64,000 nt of DNA from Flavobacterium sp. Root186. Lineage in GTDB: Bacteria; Bacteroidota; Bacteroidia; Flavobacteriales; Flavobacteriaceae. Position 1 is the first letter of the stretch; every line of letters begins with the position of its first letter. A program made the position numbers and the translations under genes. Of this stretch, positions 18,086 to 27,933 are shown piece after piece. The DNA is taken from positions 310,705 through 374,704 of the forward strand of contig NZ_LMHW01000001.1 in the NCBI RefSeq assembly GCF_001428525.1. Reading direction: 5' to 3'. Below the pieces are notes generated by a model that did not search any database, was not told the DNA's origin, and was given only the letters and a program-made list of their open reading frames with translations.

Positions 18086-21000
18086 TTATTTCTTAATTAG
18101 CTTTTTTGTCCAGCTTTTTTGATCTGATTTGAAATTCAGAATATAAATTCCTTTTGTCAGTCTGCTCAAATCAATTACGCTTTCACTTGCTTCTTTCTCT
18201 GGTTTATTCTGAAGAACCAGCGTTCCTGAATTGTCATAAATCGTGATGATTTTATTATCTAAATTTTCAGGAATTGCAACTTGAATATAGTTACTTGCAG
18301 GATTTGGATATATGGTAAAAACAATACTTTCCGGCGCACTTTCTTCAACTATAACATTCGCCTTTTTAGCTGCAGAAGCTGATCCATACGCTTCGATTTC
18401 ATATAATGAATATCCGTAAGGAGCTAAAGCTTTTGTTGTACATAAAATACGCAGGTATCTTCCTGTTCCGCTTACGGTTAAATCATCCGTTCCTCCGTCG
18501 CTGGCAGTTTGCGTGTTGATGGTTTCGTTTTCGGTAAAAACATTATCTGTTGAAAGCTGTACTTTATATTGTGTTGCAAAAGCAGCTTCCCATTTCAATA
18601 CTACACGATTAAGGTTGTAGTTGCTTCCCAAATCAACATAAATCCATTCTGTTGCATTGGCAAAAGAACTCGCCCATCTTGATACCATGCCGTCACCATC
18701 CGTTGCTTTACTAGCTGACAATGTTGCATTTTCTTCGGTAGAAGCTGTGGCTGTTTTCGCTAAAGCTAAATTTACATTTGGATTTGCTGTAATATTTCGA
18801 ACAATAATATCACTAAAAACTCCCGTTCCTAAAGTTCCGTTTGCGTGAGATGTAACCGCCATTCCAACATAAATGGTATTCGCCATTGTAATTGTTTTTG
18901 GAGTTCCAAGCTGTGTCCAGGTTGTACCATTATCAGATGTGTAAGAAGTAAATACATTTCCTGCACGTACTACACGAACCCATTTTGGAGCTGTTCCCGT
19001 AGCAACATCTGCAACTGTAACTCCCGACGTAGCATTTCTTGATAAAAATTCAACGCCTGCGGCTGGTGTAACATCCGTCATAGCATGTTTAGAAGTTGCT
19101 GTAAGTGTTTCTCTAAACATTACTCCCGCTTTTGCATACGTATTCGTATTCGTTAACGAATTTACTTTTGCAATAATTTCGGCATCGCCAGTAATAGATT
19201 GATTAACAAATTGAAATTGATCGCTTGTTTCCCAAATATCAGTTCCCGAACCTTTAATGGTAAAAGTTCCGCTAGAATGTGTCGCTTCTCCCGCTGGTGT
19301 TACCGCACCTAAATCTGTACTAACCCACGGTGCAGGTAATCCAACTGGAGTTTCTGTCGAAACTAAATTTAAAGCTCTTAAATTATCAAAATAATACGTG
19401 TTTCCAGAACTTGTTCCTGGTTCAAACAAGAAAACAAAACGGTTTACTTCACTGTCTAAAGTCGAAGCATCAGGCGTACTTACATACGTAAAAGTTACGG
19501 TGTGCCAAGTATTGGTTTGTTTTACAACTCCCTGATAAATACTGTGTCTTCCTACCGGATAGTTTGCCGGAACCGAAGCACTGCTTTCTGCCTGCCATGA
19601 AATAATAGATCCAACCGGAGCTGAAGTATAAACATCCATAGCGAATTTTTTAGTTCCGCCTTTGAAATCTCCAATATTGGTTAAAGTCGTATTGAATGAG
19701 AAATTATCATACAATTCTGTTGACTTACGAACATATCTACCAACGTTTGAAGAAGTATTAATTCCTGTCGCACTCGGATTTGCTACGTTTGCTGTGTAAG
19801 TTCCAATAGCATCTCTAAATGTAATATTATGAATCGTTTGATAATCTTCATAAACAACTCCAGGCGTAAATGTATCCGGAAGTTTTGTTGCTCCAATTCT
19901 GATATTATCAAAATAATACGTATCGCTTGTAAAAGATCCTGAGTTAAACAATAAAACCATTTGGTTTACTGCCAAATTCGAAGTTCCCGCATCTGGGCTT
20001 GAATTGTAATAAAAAGTCAAGGTTTCCCATTGGTTTTGTTTCGTTGTAATTGCAACGTAATTACTGTTTCTTCCTGTTGGGTAATTTGCTGGAAGCGATG
20101 TTGCGCTGTTTTCTAAATTCAAACTTACAACCGTACCAATTGGTGCCGATGTATACACATCAATCATGATTTTATTGGTCTGATTTTTTAATAAACCAGC
20201 ATCTTCGATCGTGCTTTGTGTGTTAAAGAAAAGTACATCATATTGTTCCGTTACATTTCTAACGTATCTCGCCACATTTGCAGACGAATTAACAGCATTT
20301 GAACCCGGATTTGCTACTACAGAATATGTTCCTGTTGTAGTTCCTTTTATAATTTTATTGATGCCGTCGTAATTCTGCAATACATCTGTAGCAACAATTG
20401 GTTTTTCTGGTGTAGCTCTTGTAAGCAGATTATCAAAATAATAGGTAGCTCCGGAATTTGAATTTGATTCAAAAAGTAAGGCCACATTATTGATGGTCAA
20501 AGCGCTTGTGTTTGGATCGATTATTTTTTCAAATTCAAACTCAATCGTTTCCCATTTGTTCTGTACTGTTGTAGTCGCTTTGTAACCGCTATGTCTTCCT
20601 AACGGATAATTGATTGCCGTTGTTACATTGCTATTTTCTAACTGCAATGAAACTTTAGTTCCAACCGGTGCCGAAGTATACAAATCAAAAGAAATTCTTT
20701 TTCTTCCGTATACATAGTCATTGGCATTGCTGATTACTACATTTTTGATATTGAAAACATCGTACAATTCAGAGGAGTTACGAACATATCTTCCAACCAA
20801 AGCCGAAGTATTGATTCCGGTTGCTGAAGGATTTGCAATGGCTTCTGTTAAAACTCCTGTTTTGTTTCCGTAAACAACATTTCTGTTCGTTTGAAAATCT
20901 TCCTGAATTTTCTCTACAGGAATTGCAGGTTCTGTCGTTACAGCCAATTTATACGTATTGGCAGTACATCCTGAAGTTGTTGCAGTTACCGAAACATCTC

Positions 21001-22042
21001 CGCCTGCAGTTCCCCAATTTACCGTTACGGCATTTGTTCCCTGTCCGGCCGTAATTGTCGCTCCCGCAGGAACTGTCCAATTATACGCGGCGCCAGTAAT
21101 CGCATTTATAGAATAGGTTTTACCCGTTTCGTTTTGGTATACTTTTGCATCTCCGGCAACACCATATTTATAACTTCCGTCATAAACACGAACATAATCA
21201 ACCTGCAATTTTGCCGGAAAATCAGCCGGAACTGGTGCTACGCCTGCCCCATTTACACTTGTATAAGGCGTTCCTGCACTTCCAACAGCCAGATTCAAAA
21301 TAATATAAAACTGATTATCGTTAAAAGGCCATCCACCGTTTACTGTAGTATTTGGTGTTGCGGTGTGAAATAAAATATCGTCAATATACCATCTTATAAA
21401 ATTTGGTCCCCATTCTACTGCGTAAACGTGAAAATCTGTAGATAAATCCGTTGGAGAACTATAACTTCTTCCTGTAAAATGATATCCGTTTCCATCGTAA
21501 TGAATTGTTCCGTCTACAGATTGTGGGTTTCTGTGTTTGGCTTCCATGATATCAATTTCACCTGTAAACGGCCAGTTTCCTCCAACTGGAAGCATCCAGA
21601 ACGCAGGCCATGCACCTTGTCCGCTAGATAACTTCATTCGGGCTTCAACTCTTCCGTATTTAAGGGAATATTTTCCTTCTGTGGTTAATTTTGAAGAAGC
21701 GTAAGGCTGATCAGGAAATGCGCCATTAGGCTCGTATTTTGCCTGAATGTTCAAATAACTGTTTGCTCCTTCTTTTACAATTGTCGCCTGATTTGGATCG
21801 TAACGCTGAGCCTCAGCATTTCCGAATCCGCAAAGTGCCGGACATCCGTTTCCTGAAATACTCTGCCACTTGGTTAGGTCGACAGTAGTACCGTTAAATT
21901 CATCTGACCAAACCAATGTTTTACATTGTGCCTGGACTTTCAAAATTGGCAGCAGCACAAATATTACCACAGCCAAAAATCGTTTAAAATAATAGAAATT
22001 GTCTTTCGGTGGTTGGCCGAAAAAAGAGTCATTTTGATTCAT
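18086..22042 (-). CDS. T9SS-secreted multi-modular GH16 beta-glucanase (laminarinase-like)
   Basis: Secreted 1318-aa enzyme. Signal peptide about 18-39; GH16 jelly roll about 41-290 with the catalytic signature GEIDIMEAKH, in which Glu162 is the nucleophile and Glu167 the acid/base. WSDEFNG and AFWMLPVGGNWP are also typical of beta-1,3-glucanases. A short immunoglobulin/PKD-like segment follows (about 303-368), then three homologous units of about 165 residues (about 378-545, 551-718, 729-892). Each has an RYVR-x3-EqYD-like element, YTSAPvG, NYPxGRhS and a terminal YYFDN. Next are a DUF1349-like concanavalin fold (about 903-1090), an F5/8-type-C/CBM32 domain (about 1091-1220) and the T9SS tail (about 1243-1318, ending TKKLIKK). 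The three repeats are probably carbohydrate-binding, but I do not recognise a named family. Confidence 0.92.
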   Translation of the reverse strand: MNQNDSFFGQPPKDNFYYFKRFLAVVIFVLLPILKVQAQCKTLVWSDEFNGTTVDLTKWQSISGNGCPALCGFGNAEAQRYDPNQATIVKEGANSYLNIQAKYEPNGAFPDQPYASSKLTTEGKYSLKYGRVEARMKLSSGQGAWPAFWMLPVGGNWPFTGEIDIMEAKHRNPQSVDGTIHYDGNGYHFTGRSYSSPTDLSTDFHVYAVEWGPNFIRWYIDDILFHTATPNTTVNGGWPFNDNQFYIILNLAVGSAGTPYTSVNGAGVAPVPADFPAKLQVDYVRVYDGSYKYGVAGDAKVYQNETGKTYSINAITGAAYNWTVPAGATITAGQGTNAVTVNWGTAGGDVSVTATTSGCTANTYKLAVTTEPAIPVEKIQEDFQTNRNVVYGNKTGVLTEAIANPSATGINTSALVGRYVRNSSELYDVFNIKNVVISNANDYVYGRKRISFDLYTSAPVGTKVSLQLENSNVTTAINYPLGRHSGYKATTTVQNKWETIEFEFEKIIDPNTSALTINNVALLFESNSNSGATYYFDNLLTRATPEKPIVATDVLQNYDGINKIIKGTTTGTYSVVANPGSNAVNSSANVARYVRNVTEQYDVLFFNTQSTIEDAGLLKNQTNKIMIDVYTSAPIGTVVSLNLENSATSLPANYPTGRNSNYVAITTKQNQWETLTFYYNSSPDAGTSNLAVNQMVLLFNSGSFTSDTYYFDNIRIGATKLPDTFTPGVVYEDYQTIHNITFRDAIGTYTANVANPSATGINTSSNVGRYVRKSTELYDNFSFNTTLTNIGDFKGGTKKFAMDVYTSAPVGSIISWQAESSASVPANYPVGRHSIYQGVVKQTNTWHTVTFTYVSTPDASTLDSEVNRFVFLFEPGTSSGNTYYFDNLRALNLVSTETPVGLPAPWVSTDLGAVTPAGEATHSSGTFTIKGSGTDIWETSDQFQFVNQSITGDAEIIAKVNSLTNTNTYAKAGVMFRETLTATSKHAMTDVTPAAGVEFLSRNATSGVTVADVATGTAPKWVRVVRAGNVFTSYTSDNGTTWTQLGTPKTITMANTIYVGMAVTSHANGTLGTGVFSDIIVRNITANPNVNLALAKTATASTEENATLSASKATDGDGMVSRWASSFANATEWIYVDLGSNYNLNRVVLKWEAAFATQYKVQLSTDNVFTENETINTQTASDGGTDDLTVSGTGRYLRILCTTKALAPYGYSLYEIEAYGSASAAKKANVIVEESAPESIVFTIYPNPASNYIQVAIPENLDNKIITIYDNSGTLVLQNKPEKEASESVIDLSRLTKGIYILNFKSDQKSWTKKLIKK

Positions 22043-22249
22043 TTTTTTTAGTTTTTTGTTAGTAAAGTTTATTACCGCAACAAAAACCTATTTTGCAGAA
22101 ATGGGTTCTTATTTTAATAATAATCCCACAATATTAACAAATAAATCAGGCTACACTTACATTTTTGAGTACGGTTTGACTACGGTGATTTTAAAAAAAT
22201 GCAGAAAAAAGACGTAAAACTACCTAGGATTTTACATCATAATAAAAAA

Positions 22250-25180
22250 TTAAAAATTTAGAATGAATTCTGTGATATTTGCATCAGACGGAAGCTGCAA
22301 TTTTTTTCGAATTCTATATCGGGTATCTTCAACTCCGCGAACAGAAATTCCTAAAAGCGGAGCAATTTCTTTTGTGTTGAAGTTCATTCTCAGATATGCA
22401 CACAATCTCATATCGCGAGGAGTCAGTTCCGGATAAGTTGTTTTCATCCTCTGCATAAAATTATCATGAAGCTGATTGAAGATTTCTTCAAATTCGTTCC
22501 AATGTTTATCGCCCTGCAATTCGTGGTCGATCAATTTGTTTATTTTGGTCAATAAACTAAAGTTCACATTGACATCATTTTTCTTATCCATCTGCCCGAT
22601 CAATTCTTTTATCGAAAGCAGAATTTCATTTAAATGAATAAGATTCACGGTATTCGAAGCTACTTTGGCATTTTTCAGATTTATCGTAGTTTCAAGATTT
22701 TCGCGAATAATGTTCATATTTTCCTGCTCCAGTGTCAGTTTCTGTTCATTAAGTTCGGCACGGCTGCGAAGCAGTTCTTTTTCCTGATTTAAGATCAATT
22801 GCTGGCGATCGCGTTCTGCCAGAGATTTTTGATATCTAATAATCAAATAAATCACAACACTATAGAGTATTAAATACAAAATATAAGCCCAGATCGTTCT
22901 GTACCAAGGTGGTAGAACTTCAAAACGAAAAACAGCTTCTTCGCTTACGACATCATAAATATTTTTTGCCCTAACATGAAAAACATATTCGTTTTCAGGT
23001 AAGTTCGTATACTCTTTTTCCGTCTGAAGGCTGTATTCTGACCATTTAGGTTCAAAACCTTCCAGCCAGTATTCGTATTTTGTAGCATCGGCTTCATCAT
23101 AAAAAAGTGATGAAAAAGAAAAATGAAGCGCATTATGCGAATGCGATAAAACATTTGAAATTTCTTCGCACGCTTCTTTTGTTTTATTTGGAAGCACATC
23201 AAATCGGCTTGAAAATAACAGACTGTCTTTAGGAAAAATACATTTAACCTCAGAAATTACGGCTTTATATTTCGTTTGATATTGCTTGTTTTTAATGGTG
23301 TTATAATGAATTAATCCATCCTGCGTGCCAAAAAACACATCGCCGCTGGCTGTGGTTTGAATATTCTCAAAACCCGGAACATATAAATATCTTAGTTTTC
23401 TAAAAGGCAGCTCTTCAACATCAAAACTTCCATTCGTTTTTTTAGTCATTTTTCCAGTATTTTCTCCAGAAACATACCAGATATTATTTTGATTGTCAGA
23501 TTTCAATAATCGAATATGATTTTCCATACCAAGGTATTTTTTGAAAACGGGTTCGAGAATCATTTTCTTGGAATTCGAATCTTGTTTGTAAACTCCTTTT
23601 GTTGTTCCAAAAAGAATCTGATTATCAATTTTAAAAGTATTCAAAAACAAACTCGACGGAAAACCATTCTTTTGATTGTAAAATTCAACTTTTGAAACCG
23701 CATCGAATGTTTTATTAAACTGAATTTTAAAAATTCCTTTGTAACCGTGGGCAATCCAAAAATCTCCGTTTTTATCTGTTTCTATAACGCGGCTGCTTTC
23801 TTCAAAACCTTTTATTTTATTTTGATAAACCCACGAATTATTTATTTTTTTGAGAAGATACATTCCGTTATAACCGCCAACGATCAATAAATCGGGATGA
23901 TTCGGAACTAATATTCCTTTCCACGCCCCATCCGTTTTTGCCAATAATTTTGCCGAATTTCCGGAAACCTCAAAGATTCCGTTTTTTTCAAAAGCCAAAA
24001 GTGAACTTCCAAAAACACCAATATTCCAAACATTTTCAGACATTCCGGATACATGCTGAAAGTTTGCATTTTCATGTTTCCCGTTTTTATAAGACAGCCA
24101 ATCCATCCAAAACAAACCATTGTCTGTAGCGATATATAATTTGTCCTGATAAATCTGGCTGCAGTATATTTTGGTTTCTGAATTTGAAGTATCTAAAACT
24201 CGGGATAAAGGCGAAGAAATCTGAATCAGCGAAATTCCTTCTTTAAGTGTAACCCATAAATTGCCTTCCTTATCAACCTTTAGATTGGTTACATAATCAT
24301 TTTGCAAGCCCATTTGTTTGTTAATATGCTGAATCAAACGTCCCGAACCATCTATGACTATCAACCCTGATTGTCGGGTTCCAATTCCGAAATACCCATC
24401 AGAAAGCTGAATGCCTGTAGAAATTTGATTTTGCTTCAATACATCATCTGCTTCTGTTACAAATGGTTTTAATTGGTTTTCATTAAAAGTTAAAAGACCG
24501 TTTTTTTGTGTCAATAATAAAAGACCGTTTTTAGTTTGAAAGATTTTTCTAATCTTCATTCCGGCAAATTTATCGCTGTCTTTAATCGTGGCTAACGTAT
24601 TGTTTTTTAACTGCAGCAAACCTTTTGCATTATCCAAAACATAGATTTCCCTATTAACTTCAAAGAAATCATCAAATTTTACTTTAGCCTTTAAAACCTT
24701 GATTTTATTATTCTTGTAGATAAAAACCTCTTCATAAGAGAAAAAAATCACTTCATTATTTCGGATAACGGTATGCACAACATCGCCAAAATTTCGCGCC
24801 GATTCGGGAAGTAATTTCACTAAAGAGGTATACTGATATTGACCGTTTGGCAATTGAATGACATAACCAAAATCACCCTGAGCACCCACATACATTTTGT
24901 CGTTTTTATCGATGGCAAGCGAACGCACCATACTTTTATTTTCGGGCTGGGTTACAATACTCCAGCGAACACCATCAAACTGCATGATCCCGAAGTGATT
25001 AGCAAAAAACATCATTCCCTTAGAATCCTGTAAAACATCCCAGTTTTCTGAAGCGGCTTTATACGTTTTCGGATTATAATTGGTGATAAAAGGAACTCCA
25101 ATTTTTTTAATTTGTGCCTTTACGATTGGAGAAATAAGTGCTATCGATAAAACTAAAATTCTAATTATGCATCTCGTCAT
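22250..25180 (-). CDS. Membrane sensor-regulator: beta-propeller, Y_Y_Y domain, LuxR-type HTH
   Basis: One-piece signalling protein of 976 aa. Signal peptide (1-22), a periplasmic propeller of Reg_prop-type repeats (about 30-640, e.g. NLWVTLKEGISLI, GDFWIAHGYKGIFKI, GDVFFGTQDGLIHYN), a Y_Y_Y domain (about 690-752), one membrane helix (about 760-780, YILYLILYSVVIYLIIRY), a long coiled coil (about 785-850), and a C-terminal LuxR/GerE-type HTH (about 920-965, ELTPRDMRLCAYLRMNFNTK then IAPLLGISVRGVED). There is no histidine kinase or receiver domain, so it would link outside signal to DNA binding directly while anchored in the membrane. It heads the run of four wall-degrading enzyme genes on the same strand and is the natural candidate for their control. 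A 207-bp gap separates it from GH16. Confidence 0.85.
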   Translation of the reverse strand: MTRCIIRILVLSIALISPIVKAQIKKIGVPFITNYNPKTYKAASENWDVLQDSKGMMFFANHFGIMQFDGVRWSIVTQPENKSMVRSLAIDKNDKMYVGAQGDFGYVIQLPNGQYQYTSLVKLLPESARNFGDVVHTVIRNNEVIFFSYEEVFIYKNNKIKVLKAKVKFDDFFEVNREIYVLDNAKGLLQLKNNTLATIKDSDKFAGMKIRKIFQTKNGLLLLTQKNGLLTFNENQLKPFVTEADDVLKQNQISTGIQLSDGYFGIGTRQSGLIVIDGSGRLIQHINKQMGLQNDYVTNLKVDKEGNLWVTLKEGISLIQISSPLSRVLDTSNSETKIYCSQIYQDKLYIATDNGLFWMDWLSYKNGKHENANFQHVSGMSENVWNIGVFGSSLLAFEKNGIFEVSGNSAKLLAKTDGAWKGILVPNHPDLLIVGGYNGMYLLKKINNSWVYQNKIKGFEESSRVIETDKNGDFWIAHGYKGIFKIQFNKTFDAVSKVEFYNQKNGFPSSLFLNTFKIDNQILFGTTKGVYKQDSNSKKMILEPVFKKYLGMENHIRLLKSDNQNNIWYVSGENTGKMTKKTNGSFDVEELPFRKLRYLYVPGFENIQTTASGDVFFGTQDGLIHYNTIKNKQYQTKYKAVISEVKCIFPKDSLLFSSRFDVLPNKTKEACEEISNVLSHSHNALHFSFSSLFYDEADATKYEYWLEGFEPKWSEYSLQTEKEYTNLPENEYVFHVRAKNIYDVVSEEAVFRFEVLPPWYRTIWAYILYLILYSVVIYLIIRYQKSLAERDRQQLILNQEKELLRSRAELNEQKLTLEQENMNIIRENLETTINLKNAKVASNTVNLIHLNEILLSIKELIGQMDKKNDVNVNFSLLTKINKLIDHELQGDKHWNEFEEIFNQLHDNFMQRMKTTYPELTPRDMRLCAYLRMNFNTKEIAPLLGISVRGVEDTRYRIRKKLQLPSDANITEFILNF

Positions 25181-25435
25181 TTTGTTTCTGTCTGTAGGTT
25201 ATTTTGTGATTTTTGGGAATCACATTTTAAGAAAACAACTCTTTGGGAGAAGCTATTTTCTAGGCAAAAAAACATTCATCCGTTAAATGTATTAATAACA
25301 ATTATTCATTATTATCAAACCAAAATAGAGAATGTCGAAATTCAAATATATAAAAATTTATTTTAATGCAACAAATTGCATTTTAATCAAACAATTTAGT
25401 AATTGTAAGATTAAATTTTAAAATCTAAGAATTGA

Positions 25436-25575
25436 AATTCAAATTCCAAATTCCAACACAATCTTACCATTCCGAGGAACGAAGCAACCAGGCTGACAAC
25501 TCAAATAACTCAATCTTCTGTCAGGCTGAGCGAAGTCGAAGACACGCACTACTAAAACCTGAAATTTGAAACCTG
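25436..25575. repeat. Dispersed-repeat fragments in the gap before the sensor-regulator
   Basis: The 402-bp gap 25181-25582 has no credible gene. It holds an AATTCAAATTCCAAATTCCAA tract with a loose complement near 25560 (CTGAAATTTGAAACCTGAAA). Between them lies an imperfect pair built on GAGGAACGAAGCAA and TCAGGCTGAGCGAAGTCGAA. The same AAATTCCAA motif recurs at 30884-30979. Confidence 0.5.
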
Positions 25576-25582
25576 AAACAAA

Positions 25583-26221
25583 TTAAACTCCAAGCATCTC
25601 ACTCAACTCTTCATAACTATGAAAAAGAACTGCACCTTCTTCCTCTAAATCATCATTGTTATAACCATTGGCAAAACCATAAACTTTAAATCCGCCTTGA
25701 ATTCCTGCTTTTACACCCGCTTTACTATCTTCTAAAATAACACATTCTTTTACATCAAAACCCATTTCTTTGGCAGCAAATAAAAAGATTCCCGGATCTG
25801 GTTTCCAGCTGCTGATTTGATAGGAACTGAATATCTTATTTTCGAATTTATCCAGTAAACCTGACACTTCAAGATTCAATCTGATTTTATCAACCGGTCC
25901 GCTCGAAGCCACGCAATACGGGATTTTTAATTTTTCGATAAAGGAAAGTACGCCTTTCATTGGTTTAACCTGTGTTTTAAAAGCCTCAAAACTTCTCTGG
26001 CGATATTCTGTTTCAAAAGATTCAGGAAGTTTTTGATCGATTGCTTCTTCAATATGTCGGAAACAGTCTTTTAAATTACGGCCGTTAAAATTGCGGTAGG
26101 CATCTTCAATTTCCATTTCAAAACCATGTTCTCCCGCCATTTCGAGCAATATTCCATTGCCAATTTTTTCTGTATCGACTAACACTCCGTCACAATCGAA
26201 AATAATACCTTTAACTTCCAT
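25583..26221 (-). CDS. HAD-superfamily phosphatase (beta-phosphoglucomutase-like)
   Basis: Cytoplasmic hydrolase of 212 aa with all HAD motifs: motif I FDCDGVLVDTE (nucleophile Asp9, acid/base Asp11), motif II VASSG, motif III lysine in SWKPDPGIF and motif IV LEDSKAGVKAG. An alpha-helical cap (about 17-85) makes it subclass I, near beta-phosphoglucomutase, phosphoglycolate and sugar-phosphate phosphatases. The exact sugar phosphate cannot be read. It is not obviously in an operon; a NUDIX gene lies 90 bp upstream on the same strand. Confidence 0.9.
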   Translation of the reverse strand: MEVKGIIFDCDGVLVDTEKIGNGILLEMAGEHGFEMEIEDAYRNFNGRNLKDCFRHIEEAIDQKLPESFETEYRQRSFEAFKTQVKPMKGVLSFIEKLKIPYCVASSGPVDKIRLNLEVSGLLDKFENKIFSSYQISSWKPDPGIFLFAAKEMGFDVKECVILEDSKAGVKAGIQGGFKVYGFANGYNNDDLEEEGAVLFHSYEELSEMLGV

Positions 26222-26311
26222 ATCTTATTTTAAACTTTTAATTAATCTGATCAATTGATCAAATGACAAGAATGGAAATTACAAAAATTAATTCAAAAAC
26301 TACTTTTGATT

Positions 26312-26779
26312 TTATAACGTAGCCGAAATTTTAGAAACCATTTGAATTATAAAATCGGCTTGTGCGGGATTTATTTTCTTTAAAGCATCGGCTGTTTGAA
26401 ACCATTCACCCCTGTCTACTTCGGGGAAACTTTCTAATTTTCCTGATTTCGGCGGCCATTCCATTTCAAAATTGTTGCTTTTTATCAAAGTTTCATCAAG
26501 ATCAAATTCAACCGCCCAGGCATGAACAATTTTACCCGATTTTAGTTTTACGTATTCCAGTTTAATAAAATCACCTTCGACTTCAAAACCAGTTTCTTCA
26601 CTAAATTCGCGTATAGCAGCATTAAGCGGATCTTCATCCTCTGTAAATTCACCTTTTGCAATTGACCAGCTTTCTAAATCTTTGTTTTTCCAAAGCGGTC
26701 CGCCCGGATGCACCAAAAAGAAAAAAATAGTCTTGTCTACAAATTTATATGGTAATATTCCGGCGCTTTGTTTCTTCAT
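26312..26779 (-). CDS. NUDIX hydrolase
   Basis: Cytoplasmic pyrophosphohydrolase (155 aa). The complete Nudix box is present: Gly43, Glu49, then REFSEETGF at 57-65 (REUxEExGU), preceded by SWSIAKGEFTEDED. N-terminal KKQSAGILPYKF and the VHPGGPLWKNKD loop resemble the Ap4A/nucleotide-cleaning group that keeps an SxSxPKG-type motif. The substrate is not determinable from sequence. It is probably a housekeeping gene. Confidence 0.92.
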   Translation of the reverse strand: MKKQSAGILPYKFVDKTIFFFLVHPGGPLWKNKDLESWSIAKGEFTEDEDPLNAAIREFSEETGFEVEGDFIKLEYVKLKSGKIVHAWAVEFDLDETLIKSNNFEMEWPPKSGKLESFPEVDRGEWFQTADALKKINPAQADFIIQMVSKISATL

Positions 26780-26846
26780 GAAGTTGTTATTTATTTTTTT
26801 TAATCTTAGCTTATAAATATCGTTATACTTTTTGGAATATCGGGAT

Positions 26847-27770
26847 TTAATTATGGTTAACCATTTGACGGTAAAGCATCAGGATTCCATTTTCATCCCT
26901 TTTCCAAAGATTAATACTTTTTCCGGTTACGATGGCTCTCCCCTTTTTATTATCCCATGAAACATCGACATAATAATAACCATATTCAATAACAAAATTC
27001 TTTACAGGTATTATTCTGCTAGCTTTAATGGATATCGAATCAATTGAAACTCCATTTGGTTTTTCGTGTTCAACGAAATACGGTTTAATATTTTCCAATC
27101 CAATAAACATTGGCGTATCGTATGTTAGGTAAATAGCATCTTTTGTAAAGAATTCTACCGCATGTTTTTCACCTTCCCTTTTCGTTACGAGTTCGGCAAT
27201 ACGCTCATTGCGTTTATTGACTTCGCTTTCTAAAGCCTTTTTTACAGCAGGTTTTGGCGTATCGCTCTCGTTCGTTTTTATTGAAGCAAAATTAGTTCCC
27301 TCAATTGGTTTATTTGCTCCCCAGATTTCTGATATCAAAGTGAGTTTTCCGTCTTTTTCTATTTTCCATACATTCAAGTATTTTCCATCATAAACCAGCG
27401 CGCTGCCTTTATCGTTTACTTCATCAATATTGAAAATTCCAATTTCAATTCCGTAATTATCAAGTAGCTGAACTTCAAAAATATCCCGTTTATAAGCATT
27501 TATTTTAAAGTTAGTAAGCCATTGCTGATAATAGGATTTTATATCTTCTTTTGTATATAAAGCTTTGTGATATTCGGGCATACAAACAGGTGCTGCATCA
27601 TCATAATACTGTACAATAACATTACTGTCATTATGCAAAAAAGAATCTGCTATCCGGCTGTTTACAGCTTTTAGTTTTTCTTTTAACTGTTCGGTATTTT
27701 TAATAGCCTGTCCTTGTATATTCGTAAAAACTAAAAGGAAGATCATAATGGATAAATATCTATATTTCAT
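26847..27770 (-). CDS. Exported protein with two NTF2/SnoaL-like (DUF4440-type) domains
   Basis: 307 aa with a signal peptide (1-20, ending NIQGQ). Two related halves follow, about 28-155 and 185-305. Each starts with a helix (NSRIADSFLHNDSNVIVQYY; NERIAELVTKREGEKHAVEFF) followed by a disordered-to-strand pattern with DDAAPVCMPEYH or KDAIYLTYDTPMFIG, then ends in strands such as YLNVWKIEKDGKLTLI and INLWKRDENGILMLYRQM. The layout is that of DUF4440 ketosteroid-isomerase-like folds, here duplicated. The function is unknown; such proteins may be enzymes or ligand-binding. A 163-bp gap separates it from the divergent DUF4861 gene. Confidence 0.72.
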   Translation of the reverse strand: MKYRYLSIMIFLLVFTNIQGQAIKNTEQLKEKLKAVNSRIADSFLHNDSNVIVQYYDDAAPVCMPEYHKALYTKEDIKSYYQQWLTNFKINAYKRDIFEVQLLDNYGIEIGIFNIDEVNDKGSALVYDGKYLNVWKIEKDGKLTLISEIWGANKPIEGTNFASIKTNESDTPKPAVKKALESEVNKRNERIAELVTKREGEKHAVEFFTKDAIYLTYDTPMFIGLENIKPYFVEHEKPNGVSIDSISIKASRIIPVKNFVIEYGYYYVDVSWDNKKGRAIVTGKSINLWKRDENGILMLYRQMVNHN

Positions 27771-27859
27771 GCTTTTATAGTATTTAAATTAATACTTAAA
27801 AGTAGAAAAAAAATGTTTATATAAAATTCACTATCAACGATTTGTACATTATTACTCCT

Positions 27860-27889
27860 TTTGTGTATTTATGATGCCGTTTAGATTTG
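27860..27889 (+). promoter_or_regulatory. Bacteroidota-type promoter for the DUF4861 gene
   Basis: TTTG (27860-27863), an 18-nt spacer, then TAGATTTG (27882-27889) match the -33 TTTG / -7 TAnnTTTG consensus of Bacteroidota. Transcription would start near 27895, about 40 nt before the TTG start codon. Confidence 0.72.
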
Positions 27890-27933
27890 TATTTTTATGA
27901 AATAAAAAAAGCAAAAAATTAAAACATTATATT

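Noticed and set aside
25080..25286. Hydrophobic 68-codon plus-strand frame overlapping the 5' end of the sensor-regulator
   Set aside because: Its first half is antisense to the signal peptide region, which makes any reverse frame hydrophobic; no promoter or conserved motif is seen.
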